Shown one piece after another: positions 9,847 to 16,783 of a DNA stretch of 64,000 nucleotides; the stretch's first letter is position 1, and the number at the start of each line of letters is the position of its first letter. A program made the translations under genes and the position numbers. The DNA is from Pseudomonadota bacterium. GTDB taxonomy: Bacteria; Pseudomonadota; Gammaproteobacteria; Burkholderiales; Gallionellaceae. Under the pieces are notes generated by a model, which saw only the letters and a program-made list of their open reading frames with translations, was not told the DNA's origin and ran no database searches. The DNA is taken from positions 1 through 64,000 of the forward strand of contig JAJXTH010000009.1 in assembly GCA_021783995.1 (NCBI GenBank), read 5' to 3'.

Positions 9847-10761
9847 ATGATGGAAAGCTCGGCAGTCAACGACGCGGTACAACTGCTGGATGCGCATCCC
9901 GACTACCGCATCATACGGCGGATACAGTCCAGGACAGCATTTGCCGGGAACGAAGCGCGACATCTGTTAAGGGGTGTCGTGGTCGATACAGAGACGACAG
10001 GCATCAATGCCGACAAGGATGCAATCATCGAGCTTGGCATGGTGCTTTTCGAATACGATGAGAAGACCGGGCAGGCTTATCGTGTGCTGGCAACCTTCGA
10101 CCAGCTGGAAGACCCGGGTTTCCCCATCCCCGCAGAGTCGACTGCGGTCCACGGCATCACGGATGAGATGGTTGAGGGTCGTCGCATCGATGACGAAGAG
10201 GTGGCAAGGTTTCTCGAGGGCGTCGAGCTGGTCGTCGCGCACAATGCAAAATTCGACAGGGTATTTCTCGAAAAGCGCCTGCCGATTTTCGAGTCTCTGC
10301 CCTGGGGGTGTTCGCTGTCGCAGGTTGACTGGAACGGCGAAGGCATAGGGTCAGCCAAGCTTGACTATATCGCCTATCAGTACGGCTTCTTCTACGAGGC
10401 GCATCGTGCGGAGGAAGACTGTTTCGCATTGCTGGAAATATTGCAGCAGAAACTGCCGAGGTCTGGAATGCGAGTTCTTCAGTCTTTGCTCGAAGCTTTG
10501 CCTCAGAAGAGCTATCAGATCTATGCGACAGGTTCTCCTTTCGAAACCAAGGATATACTGAAGGCGCGCAGTTATCGCTGGGATGCGGAAAAAAAATCCT
10601 GGCATATCACGGTTATGGGCGATGAAGCGCTCAAGGCCGAGGTGGCATGGTTGAAGAGCAGTGTCTACAATGAAAAAAAGGCCAGAGTGGAAATCGAAGT
10701 GCATAACTGCCTTACCCGTTTTTCGAACCGGTCAGGTAATCGCGCCGCGCGGGAAATATAA
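9847..10761 (+). CDS. DnaQ-like 3'-5' exonuclease with extra C-terminal domain
   Basis: This 304-residue protein has a DEDDh exonuclease domain at about residues 40-210. Motif I is VVVDTETTG, with catalytic Asp47 and Glu49. Motif II is around HNAKFDRVFLEKR, and motif III is the HRAEEDC region with the general-base His. The domain is related to the proofreading subunit of DNA polymerase III, but this is not dnaQ itself. The last ~75 residues (ILKARSYRWDAEKKSWHITV) form a small appended domain with a ΦKxxGYRW-x(4)-KxW-like pattern seen beside nucleases and helicases. The start is uncertain: ATG 9847, ATG 9850 or TTG 9823, and the SD is weak. The substrate is unknown. Confidence 0.82.
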   Translation: MMESSAVNDAVQLLDAHPDYRIIRRIQSRTAFAGNEARHLLRGVVVDTETTGINADKDAIIELGMVLFEYDEKTGQAYRVLATFDQLEDPGFPIPAESTAVHGITDEMVEGRRIDDEEVARFLEGVELVVAHNAKFDRVFLEKRLPIFESLPWGCSLSQVDWNGEGIGSAKLDYIAYQYGFFYEAHRAEEDCFALLEILQQKLPRSGMRVLQSLLEALPQKSYQIYATGSPFETKDILKARSYRWDAEKKSWHITVMGDEALKAEVAWLKSSVYNEKKARVEIEVHNCLTRFSNRSGNRAAREI

Positions 10762-10862
10762 TTACCGCGAAGGTGGAAAGGTTGTTGCAAAGTCGGTAAA
10801 TAATGTTATGCTTATATTGTAGGTGGCTTCATCTTTTATCATAACCTTGAGGAGAAGAAATC

Positions 10863-11177
10863 ATGAAAACAGCACTCGTAAGTCTTTCTGTAGCAGGTTT
10901 GTTGCTTGCAGGTAGCGCAATGGCAGTGGATATGCCGGCAGATGGCAAAGCCAAGTGCGGGGCATGCCATGCGATAGACAGAAAGATGGTCGGACCTGCA
11001 TGGAAGGACGTTGCTGCGAAATACAAGGGCCAGGCTGATGCCGAGAAGACTCTGGTTGAGCATATCACCAAGGGCGGCCAGTTTGGCTGGAAGATGAGCA
11101 ACATGCCACCCAGGGGCATGGGGGCAAGCGATGCGCAGATCGAATCTCTTGCCAAATTCATCCTGACCTTGAAGTAA
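10863..11177 (+). CDS. Periplasmic monoheme class I cytochrome c (c-551/c-552 type)
   Basis: The precursor has 104 residues. A Sec signal peptide ends near AMA-VDM (residues 20-22), leaving a mature protein of about 83 residues. The single heme site is CGACH (Cys32, Cys35, His36), and the sixth ligand is likely Met81 in NMPP. This is the pattern of small electron carriers feeding terminal oxidases or nitrite reductase. Maturation would depend on the ccm operon at 49566-56478. A good SD (GAGGAG) precedes the ATG, and a perfect terminator follows. The redox partner cannot be told from the sequence. Confidence 0.92.
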   Translation: MKTALVSLSVAGLLLAGSAMAVDMPADGKAKCGACHAIDRKMVGPAWKDVAAKYKGQADAEKTLVEHITKGGQFGWKMSNMPPRGMGASDAQIESLAKFILTLK

Positions 11178-11196
11178 TCTTCTTGAGGTTTGATGC

Positions 11197-11222
11197 AAAA
11201 AACCGACGCAAGTCGGTTTTTT
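11197..11222 (+). terminator. Rho-independent terminator after the cytochrome c gene
   Basis: AAAAAACCGAC (11197-11207), loop GCAA, GTCGGTTTTTT (11212-11222): a perfect 11-bp stem with a GNRA tetraloop. The A-run mirrored by the T-run makes it usable in both directions. Confidence 0.9.
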
Positions 11223-11258
11223 GTTTGCCGGATCGTAATTTCGTTATGGAATGATTTG

Positions 11259-11615
11259 ATGAGCAATTATTCATACAACGTCGAAGAGGACAGTTTCGAC
11301 GAACTGGTCGTGTCCGAATCGCACAAACTTCCTGTGCTGCTGGATATAAGCGCGGACTGGTGCGGGCCATGCCGCGTGCTTGGGCCGCTGCTTCACAAGA
11401 TGGTGATTGCCTACGATGGGAAATTCAGCCTCGGGATAGTCGATGCCGACGAGAACATGAAGATCGCGGGGCGCCACAAGGTGCGCGGCTTCCCGACGGT
11501 GATCGCATATAGCAAGGGCATTGAGGTGAACCGGTTTCACGGCGCCCAGACGGAAGGCTTTCTGCGTGAATTCATCGACAATCTGATCGAGCGGCACGAG
11601 GCCGCTCAATCATAA
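11259..11615 (+). CDS. Thioredoxin-like protein with CGPC active site
   Basis: This 118-residue cytoplasmic thioredoxin-fold protein has active site WCGPCR (Cys35, Cys38), the cis-proline motif GFPTVI, and DISADW in the position of the usual FWAxW strand. It is close to standard thioredoxin length but diverged from TrxA, so it is probably a specialised disulfide reductase or co-chaperone-like protein. The ATG at 11259 is chosen; an in-frame upstream extension would run into the terminator. Its last codons (IERHEAAQS) are encoded by a 26-bp segment that is repeated just past the stop. Confidence 0.88.
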   Translation: MSNYSYNVEEDSFDELVVSESHKLPVLLDISADWCGPCRVLGPLLHKMVIAYDGKFSLGIVDADENMKIAGRHKVRGFPTVIAYSKGIEVNRFHGAQTEGFLREFIDNLIERHEAAQS

Positions 11616-11647
11616 AATTTAATCGAGCGGCACAAGGCCGCTCTATC
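11586..11647. repeat. Tandem 26-bp hairpin repeat across the thioredoxin gene end
   Basis: Copies at 11586-11611 and 11622-11647 are identical at 24 of 26 positions and have a 36-base period. Each contains GAGCGGC, a 5-base loop and GCCGCTC, a perfect 7-bp stem. The first copy is coding, at the 3' end of the thioredoxin gene. The second lies between two convergent genes and could terminate the minus-strand DsrC-like transcript, since an A/T-rich tail follows on that strand. Confidence 0.7.
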
Positions 11648-11658
11648 TTGAGAGCCGG

Positions 11659-11952
11659 TCAGACGCAGCCGGTGGGCTTGGGCATGCCACCGTACTTGGT
11701 GATCGGCTTCATCGGGCCCGTCATCCACAGGTCGAATACCTCTTTCTGATCTTCCTCGATGTATTTGCTGAATTTGCGTATCGGAGGGACGGAGCCGAAT
11801 TCCTCGTAATACTCGCGCGCCTTCATGATCTGTTCCCACTTCTTGTCGTTGAGCTCGAAGCCGTCGGACTCGGCCATGGCTCGGCCGATTTCCGGGGTCC
11901 AGTCGCTCATATCGACGAGGTAGCCGTCTCCATCGCGTTCAGGGATTTGCAT
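11659..11952 (-). CDS. DsrC/TusE-family sulfur-carrier protein with a single C-terminal cysteine
   Basis: The protein has 97 residues. The body (DGYLVDMSDWTPEIGRAMAE, then PPIRKFSKYIEE) and the flexible arm ending GGMPKPTGCV are those of the DsrC/TusE/RspA superfamily. In dissimilatory DsrC two arm cysteines carry a trisulfide. Here only the penultimate one (Cys96) remains, and the upstream position is Thr (KPITKYGG in place of the usual xxCKxAG). That places it with TusE-type or other single-Cys variants that can receive a persulfide but cannot form the internal disulfide. It is separate from any dsr or tus operon. The neighbours on this strand are RutE-type reductase and SQR. It has its own strong promoter. 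Confidence 0.88.
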   Translation of the reverse strand: MQIPERDGDGYLVDMSDWTPEIGRAMAESDGFELNDKKWEQIMKAREYYEEFGSVPPIRKFSKYIEEDQKEVFDLWMTGPMKPITKYGGMPKPTGCV

Positions 11953-11985
11953 TTTGATACCTTTCTAGTCTCGTTAAATGAGGTC

Positions 11986-12014
11986 ATTAGATATCAACCA
12001 AGTAATTTAGTCAA
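11986..12014 (-). promoter_or_regulatory. Sigma-70 promoter of the DsrC-like gene
   Basis: On the minus strand TTGACT (12014-12009) and TCTAAT (11991-11986) are 17 bases apart; each matches consensus at 5 of 6 positions. The 5' leader would be about 27 bases. The DsrC-like gene can therefore be transcribed independently of SQR and rutE. Confidence 0.68.
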
Positions 12015-12065
12015 GTACTCCGAAGTGAGGGGCGGCATTGATCAGTCGGGTTATGCGTGCCTAAG

Positions 12066-12650
12066 CTACAGGATCTGCGCGGCCTCTTCGAAGGTTAGCC
12101 TGGGGCTGCGCGGAAAGAGTTTTTCGGCATCGCCATAGCCAAGGTTGATCAGAAAGTTCGACTTGATTTGGGTCCCTGCGAAGAATTCCTGATCGACCCT
12201 TGCGTTGTCGAAGCCGGACATCGGGCCTGCGTCAAGTCCTAAAGCGCGCGCGGCGATGATGAGATAGGCACCCTGAAGCGTTGCATTGCGAAAGGCGGTG
12301 GTGTCGATAAGCGACTGGTTCCCAACGAACCATGAGCGCGCATCCGTGTGCGGGAAGAGCTGCGGCAGTTTTTCGAAGAAATCGTGATCCTCCCCGATAA
12401 TCGCGGTAACAGGAGCCGTGCGGGTCTTCTCCACGTTGCCTTCTATCAATGCGGGAAGGAGGCGCTTTTTTGCGGCTTCGCTTTTCACGAAAACGATGCG
12501 CGCGGGGCTCGAGTTCGCACTCGTGGGCGCCCACTTCATCAGGTCGTAAACCTGGCGCAACAGTTCGTCGCTGACGGGTTTGTCAAGCCAGCCGTTGTGG
12601 GTGCGCGCTGTGCGGAAGAGAATGTCCAGGCTATGTTGGTCGAGTTGCAT
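12066..12650 (-). CDS. rutE: RutE-type nitroreductase / malonic semialdehyde reductase
   Basis: This 194-residue FMN enzyme matches the RutE (HadB) group nearly along its whole length: [62 protein letters not shown] and LINLGYGD. In E. coli RutE reduces malonic semialdehyde in pyrimidine breakdown. No other rut gene is present here, so the physiological substrate in this organism is open, and a general NAD(P)H-dependent reductase is possible. It follows SQR on the same strand with a 62-base gap that carries a GC-rich hairpin. Confidence 0.87.
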   Translation of the reverse strand: MQLDQHSLDILFRTARTHNGWLDKPVSDELLRQVYDLMKWAPTSANSSPARIVFVKSEAAKKRLLPALIEGNVEKTRTAPVTAIIGEDHDFFEKLPQLFPHTDARSWFVGNQSLIDTTAFRNATLQGAYLIIAARALGLDAGPMSGFDNARVDQEFFAGTQIKSNFLINLGYGDAEKLFPRSPRLTFEEAAQIL

Positions 12651-12685
12651 GCAGATTTCCTTGTGTTGTCATCGTTGCCATCGAA

Positions 12686-12709
12686 GAGACGCCGCTTTCG
12701 CGGCGCCTC
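12686..12709 (-). terminator. GC-rich hairpin between SQR and rutE
   Basis: GAGACGCCGC (12686-12695), loop TTTC and GCGGCGCCTC (12700-12709) form a 10-bp stem with one wobble (GAAA loop on the minus strand). It lies 3 bases past the SQR stop codon. No real T-run follows, so it may attenuate or protect the mRNA rather than terminate. Confidence 0.5.
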
Positions 12710-12712
12710 ATT

Positions 12713-13984
12713 CTATTTCAGTTTCTCTATGCCCATCATCTTCAAGATGCTGCTCTCGTAGAAAGGCTCGGAAGTTCCCTTTTTCATCTTGCGTATGAAG
12801 TACTTCTCGAAAGCGATCTTGGCCAGATGCACCCACTTGCCTTCGGAGAACCAGTTCACGTTGCGCGGCGGTATCTGCGGGATCGCGACGAATGCGACGC
12901 CGCTGTCGCCGAAATCCGCAAGGCAAATCGCATTCCAGGTGGCTTCCTTGTCTGGGGTGCCGCCGGTCAGTTCGGCATGGATGTTGTACACGGTGGCGGT
13001 CACCATGGATTCGATCATGTAGCCTGTCTTGGGTGTGCCGACTGGGATGGGTGTGGGCTCGACGGGGGGAATCGCGACGCAGACACCCACCGCAAAGATG
13101 TTCTTGTACTTTGGGTTGCGTTGATGCTTGTCCACGATCACGAAGCCGCGCGCCTGGACCAGCCCTTCGATGCCGAACACCGCATCGATTCCCTTGAATG
13201 CGGGCAGCATCATGCTGTAGTTGAAAGGCAGCTCGTGCTTCTTGATCTCGGCGCCAGTGTCGTCGTGTTCGGTGACATACATCTTTCCGGCTTCCACCTT
13301 CGTCACCTTGGCATTGCAGATCCACTTGATGTGCTTGTCGCGCATGCCGGATTCCAGTATCCCCTTGGAGTCTCCCACACCGCCCAGCCCAAGGTGGCCG
13401 ATATAGGGTTCTGCGGTGACGAAGGTCATGGGCACCTTGTTGCGTATCTTGCGTCGGCGCAGATCGGTTTCCATGATGAAGGCAAACTCGTATGCAGGTC
13501 CGTAGCAGGATGCGCCTTGCACGGCGCCGATCACGATGGGGCCAGGATTGCTGCAGAAATTTTCCCACTCGTCGTGCGATTTCATCGCGTGATCCACATG
13601 GCATACCGAGTGCGTGTGGCCGCCATGAGGGCCCAGTCCTTCGACCTCGTCGAAGGCAAGCTTGGGTCCTGTCGCGATCACCAGATAGTCATAGCTGACC
13701 ATTTGGCCATCGTTGAGTTCGAGCTGATTGTTGTCGGGGTGTACGCGTTTGACGCCGCAGGAGATGAAGCTGATTCCCTTGCGTTCCAGATAGGGGCGGA
13801 TGGGAAAGTCGATCTGGTCGCGCTCGCGCCATTTGACGCCCAGCCAGGGGTTGGAAGGCATGAAGTTGAAATTCTCGCTATTCGAGATGACGGTGACCTT
13901 GTGCGTCTTGTCCAGCTTCTCGTGCATTTCGTAGGCTGCGGGCATGCCGCCGATACCAGCTCCCATGATGACGATGTGTGCCAT
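12713..13984 (-). CDS. sqr: Sulfide:quinone oxidoreductase
   Basis: This FAD enzyme of 423 residues is peripheral to the membrane; it oxidises sulfide to polysulfide and reduces quinone. The Rossmann motif GAGIGG is at 8-13. The three redox cysteines are present: Cys128 (HSVCHVDH), Cys160 (VQGASCYGPAYEF) and Cys354 (NAICLADFG). They correspond closely to Cys128, Cys160 and Cys356 of the Acidithiobacillus ferrooxidans enzyme. The quinone-side region PQIPPRNVNW and an amphipathic C-terminus follow. The AAGGAGGG SD is very strong. It lies directly downstream of a sensor kinase/response regulator pair. Flavocytochrome c sulfide dehydrogenase is excluded because there is no signal peptide. Confidence 0.93.
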   Translation of the reverse strand: MAHIVIMGAGIGGMPAAYEMHEKLDKTHKVTVISNSENFNFMPSNPWLGVKWRERDQIDFPIRPYLERKGISFISCGVKRVHPDNNQLELNDGQMVSYDYLVIATGPKLAFDEVEGLGPHGGHTHSVCHVDHAMKSHDEWENFCSNPGPIVIGAVQGASCYGPAYEFAFIMETDLRRRKIRNKVPMTFVTAEPYIGHLGLGGVGDSKGILESGMRDKHIKWICNAKVTKVEAGKMYVTEHDDTGAEIKKHELPFNYSMMLPAFKGIDAVFGIEGLVQARGFVIVDKHQRNPKYKNIFAVGVCVAIPPVEPTPIPVGTPKTGYMIESMVTATVYNIHAELTGGTPDKEATWNAICLADFGDSGVAFVAIPQIPPRNVNWFSEGKWVHLAKIAFEKYFIRKMKKGTSEPFYESSILKMMGIEKLK

Positions 13985-14070
13985 GATTCCCTCCTTATGC
14001 CTGGTTGGTTTTGATTGCTGCTGTGTCTTCTCCGTTTGAATCGGTTGAGTCTATTGGCCTGTCTGACCTG

Positions 14071-14733
14071 CTAGTCTTCGCTGCCTTGTGTTTCCTGCTC
14101 CTTGGTGAACAGCACAGCCGCCTTTACTCTTGACGACAGGTTGAGCTTGTTCAGTATGTGGCGAACATGCTGCTTGACCGTGTCATAGCTTATCTTCAGG
14201 TTGAGTGCGATGGCCTTGTTGCTCTCGCCGCGGGAAAGCAGTTGCAGGATTTCCCGCTCGCGCTCGGTGAGCAGTTTAAGCGAATTTTTCGTATCCTGCT
14301 CGGGTTGTTCGTCGCGCAGCATCTCTATCATCTTGACAGTCATCGCGGGTGCGACAACGAGCTCTCCTGCGGCAACGCGGCGGATTGCCTCCACCACGTC
14401 GTCAGGCGGCATGTCCTTCAATAGGTATCCTCGGACCCCTGCGCGTATCGCATTCTTGAGATCGGCATCCGAGTCGCTCATCGTGAGCATGATCGCTGGC
14501 ACGGTGCAATCTTCCTTGCGCAGTTGTTTCAACAGCGAGATTCCATCCATCGGTTTCATGCGCAAATCGACGATCAGCAGGTCGGGTTTTTCGTTCAGCA
14601 GCGTGCGCAATTCGTTTATGTTGTCCGTCGTGCCTATCACGTCGAAGTCGTAACAATTCCCGAGCAGCTCGCTCAGTCCTCGCCGGCACAGGCACTGGTC
14701 GTCGACCAGCACGATTCTCAGTTTGTCACTCAT
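14071..14733 (-). CDS. NarL/FixJ-family response regulator
   Basis: This 220-residue two-component transcription factor has a receiver domain (IVLVDDQCLCRRGLSELL) with phospho-acceptor Asp56 in LLIVDLRMKP and the conserved Lys in GYLLKDMPP. A LuxR-type HTH follows (LTEREREILQLLSRGESNKA, then SYDTVKQHVRHIL). The start at 14733 has a GGAGAG SD and overlaps the kinase gene by 8 bases, so the pair is translationally coupled. SQR begins 86 bases downstream on the same strand, making it the first candidate target. Confidence 0.92.
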   Translation of the reverse strand: MSDKLRIVLVDDQCLCRRGLSELLGNCYDFDVIGTTDNINELRTLLNEKPDLLIVDLRMKPMDGISLLKQLRKEDCTVPAIMLTMSDSDADLKNAIRAGVRGYLLKDMPPDDVVEAIRRVAAGELVVAPAMTVKMIEMLRDEQPEQDTKNSLKLLTEREREILQLLSRGESNKAIALNLKISYDTVKQHVRHILNKLNLSSRVKAAVLFTKEQETQGSED

Positions 14734-15955
14734 TTTTTGCTCTCCAGTTAGGCGATGGCTCGGGGAAATACAGTTGAACCTGAGTCCCCTGTCCGGTCGC
14801 ACTTTCCACCTTGATGGTGCCGCCTATCTGATTTGCCCTCTCGCGCATGATCAGAACGCCATAATGCCCTTCCACTGGTGCGAAGGTGCATGCGCCGCTG
14901 CCGTTGTCTTCGATGGTGAAAACGTAGTAGCCGGAATGGGCATCGACGAACAGGCGCGCATGGGTTGCACCGGAATGGCGGGCTATGTTGTTCAATGCCT
15001 CATGGACGATATGGTATGTCTGTATTTCGTGTTCGAGTGGGAGTTCCAGGTCAGCCAGGCGGTTATGATACTCGAGTACGATGTTGTTGCGCTTGCGAAA
15101 TTCATTCGCCAGATCGTTCAATGCGGCCGACAATCCGCCGCGGTTGATCTCGGAACGGAAATTGGTGACCAGCTCGCGGGCATTCTTCTGTGAAATTTCC
15201 AGCGCCTCGTCCAGATCGCTTGCATATTTCTTGATCATCAGCTTGTTGTTGTTGCGGTTGGCCTCGATCAGCATGCTTACGCGCATGCGCGCATAGGTGA
15301 GCGTTTGCGCAAGCGAGTCGTGAATGTCATTGGCGATGGCCTGGCGCTCATTGATCAGTTCGATGCGCCTTGCTTCCCGGTTGACATGCGTGTGTTCGAT
15401 GGCCGCACTCATCATCTCGGTGACGCTCTCTATCAAGTTTCTGTTCTCGATGGCTTTCCCGTGTGGAAGATCGAAAAAGATGCTCAGTATGCCAAGCGGC
15501 GTGCCGGGAGAGCGGAGGGGCTTCAAGGGCACGACGATTAGCGACTGGAACCGGCAATCGGCATGCGGGCAATTGGCCCTTGAGTTGCACTGGCTGATGT
15601 CGAGAATCTGGATGTCGCCGCGCATTGCGGCATTGTGGGTGATCTCGCAATTCAGCTCTTCAAGGGCTTCGGACTCGGCCGAGAGTTCGGTTGAGAACCC
15701 GGAGGAGCTGATGATCTGCAGTGTGCGTCCATCGGGTGCCAGAAGCCGCAAGACCGCGGAGGCTGCGCCAGCCAGCTTGACGAGATTGTTGAGAAAGAGC
15801 TTGAGCAGGGTTCTGAGTTCCCCGATGCGCGGCATGTCATGCTGTATATGTGCTTCGTTTCCGGATTCGGGCGGTGTGAACTCGGGATCTCTCAGCCACA
15901 GAAAGTCACTATGGGCATTGCCGGAGGCGGGATTCTTTTTCTTTCTCATCAACAT
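14726..15955 (-). CDS. Cytoplasmic GAF-domain sensor histidine kinase (NarX/NreB-like output)
   Basis: The protein has 409 residues and no transmembrane segment, so it senses inside the cell. A GAF-like domain covers about residues 45-190 and contains four cysteines: Cys103, then Cys123-x5-Cys129-x4-Cys134 (CNSRANCPHADC). The HisKA_3 phosphorylation helix has AIANDIHDSLAQTLTYARM with His212. The HATPase part has HEALNNIARHSGATHA and a glycine-rich ATP lid. The cysteine group could hold a metal or Fe-S cluster or be modified by reactive sulfur or NO; this is inference. The ATG at 15955 is used, with 15949 an alternative. Confidence 0.9.
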   Translation of the reverse strand: MLMRKKKNPASGNAHSDFLWLRDPEFTPPESGNEAHIQHDMPRIGELRTLLKLFLNNLVKLAGAASAVLRLLAPDGRTLQIISSSGFSTELSAESEALEELNCEITHNAAMRGDIQILDISQCNSRANCPHADCRFQSLIVVPLKPLRSPGTPLGILSIFFDLPHGKAIENRNLIESVTEMMSAAIEHTHVNREARRIELINERQAIANDIHDSLAQTLTYARMRVSMLIEANRNNNKLMIKKYASDLDEALEISQKNARELVTNFRSEINRGGLSAALNDLANEFRKRNNIVLEYHNRLADLELPLEHEIQTYHIVHEALNNIARHSGATHARLFVDAHSGYYVFTIEDNGSGACTFAPVEGHYGVLIMRERANQIGGTIKVESATGQGTQVQLYFPEPSPNWRAKNE

Positions 15956-16045
15956 GATATCGAGCGCGCAAAAAAATAATGAAATCCGGTTGAGGAAAAT
16001 CTGAGGTCAACCAGAGCAGATTATACAAGATACTCCAACCCGCCA

Positions 16046-16078
16046 GAGTTATAACCCTCATCACCCGATGGAGTTATA
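16046..16078. repeat. Direct repeat GAGTTATA in the kinase/phosphoesterase gap
   Basis: GAGTTATA occurs at 16046-16053 and again at 16071-16078, a 25-base period or about 2.4 helical turns, in the 268-base divergent region. It could be a pair of half-sites for a DNA-binding protein. Confidence 0.35.
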
Positions 16079-16098
16079 GACAGGCATGCGGACAATTC

Positions 16099-16148
16099 CG
16101 CCTAATGCCGTCATCGCGACGTCTTGCGGCAAGACACTGGATTAGGCG
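16099..16148. repeat. Nested inverted repeat (cruciform-like)
   Basis: Outer arms CGCCTAAT (16099-16106) and ATTAGGCG (16141-16148) are exact complements. They enclose a second hairpin, GTCTTGC / GCAAGAC (16121-16127 / 16129-16135). The element lies just upstream of the probable -10 box of the phosphoesterase gene and may be an operator or a structured RNA. Confidence 0.5.
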
Positions 16149-16150
16149 TG

Positions 16151-16159
16151 TGTTATAGT
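16151..16159 (+). promoter_or_regulatory. Extended -10 promoter upstream of the phosphoesterase gene
   Basis: TGT followed by TATAGT (16154-16159) fits the extended -10 pattern TGn-TATAAT with one mismatch. No convincing -35 is present. It could drive 16224 and the qmo cluster behind it. Confidence 0.4.
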
Positions 16160-16223
16160 GAAACCGAATTGATGAGGATGCATGGTTCACACCCGAGCAC
16201 CATGCGGCGACAGAAAATAATAA

Positions 16224-16745
16224 ATGAAAATCTGCATTGTTTCCGACAGTCATGACAGAGCTGACCCGCTGGCGCATGCGATTGCCAAGGCTCAGACATT
16301 GGGCGCTGAAGCGGTAATCCACTGCGGCGACCTGATCGGAGCGAATACGCTGCGCACTTCGCTCAAGCTTGGTATTCCGATTCACGTGGTGCATGGAAAC
16401 AATGTGGGCGACCAGTTGGCGATGCAAAGGATGATGAGGAAGCATGACGCATTGCTGACCTATCACGGACACGATGCGGAGCTGGAATTGGGCGGACGAC
16501 GCATCTTTGCAACGCACTATCCGCATTATGGTCGCGCGCTGGCCTGCACAGGCGATTACGATCTGGTTTGCTGCGGGCATAGCCATGTCGCGGAAATCAT
16601 ATTGCAGCCAAATATACTGGGGGGGGAGACCGTACTGGCGAATCCCGGTTCTGTTTCCGGTATCGGTGCGCCGGGGGTTGAGGAAGCGTTCACCTGGATA
16701 CTGGGTGATCTTGACAGCATGAGGTTTGAAATACTGAAACACTGA
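16224..16745 (+). CDS. Calcineurin-like metallophosphoesterase, YfcE/MJ0936 type
   Basis: This 173-residue single-domain phosphodiesterase has all metal-binding motifs: IVSDSH (residues 5-10), HCGDLIG, HGNN, ATHYPH and CCGHSHV. The size and motif spacing fit the YfcE/MJ0936 subfamily, which cleaves simple phosphodiesters in vitro; the natural substrate is generally unknown. It ends 38 bases before qmoA on the same strand and may be read into that operon, but a role in sulfur metabolism is not implied. Confidence 0.88.
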   Translation: MKICIVSDSHDRADPLAHAIAKAQTLGAEAVIHCGDLIGANTLRTSLKLGIPIHVVHGNNVGDQLAMQRMMRKHDALLTYHGHDAELELGGRRIFATHYPHYGRALACTGDYDLVCCGHSHVAEIILQPNILGGETVLANPGSVSGIGAPGVEEAFTWILGDLDSMRFEILKH

Positions 16746-16783
16746 CGTACCGCTGATTATCGCAATCAATTACGGAGGTTCAA

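Noticed and set aside
12827-14014. 395-codon plus-strand frame opposite SQR
   Set aside because: SQR has all catalytic residues and an excellent SD on the other strand; the opposite frame has no SD and no motif.
16099-16148. Integron attC-like site, because of CCTAAT/ATTAGG arms around an inner hairpin
   Set aside because: The core GTTRRRY/RYYYAAC boxes are not matched, it is a single copy, and no integrase or cassette is nearby. Kept only as an unexplained inverted repeat.
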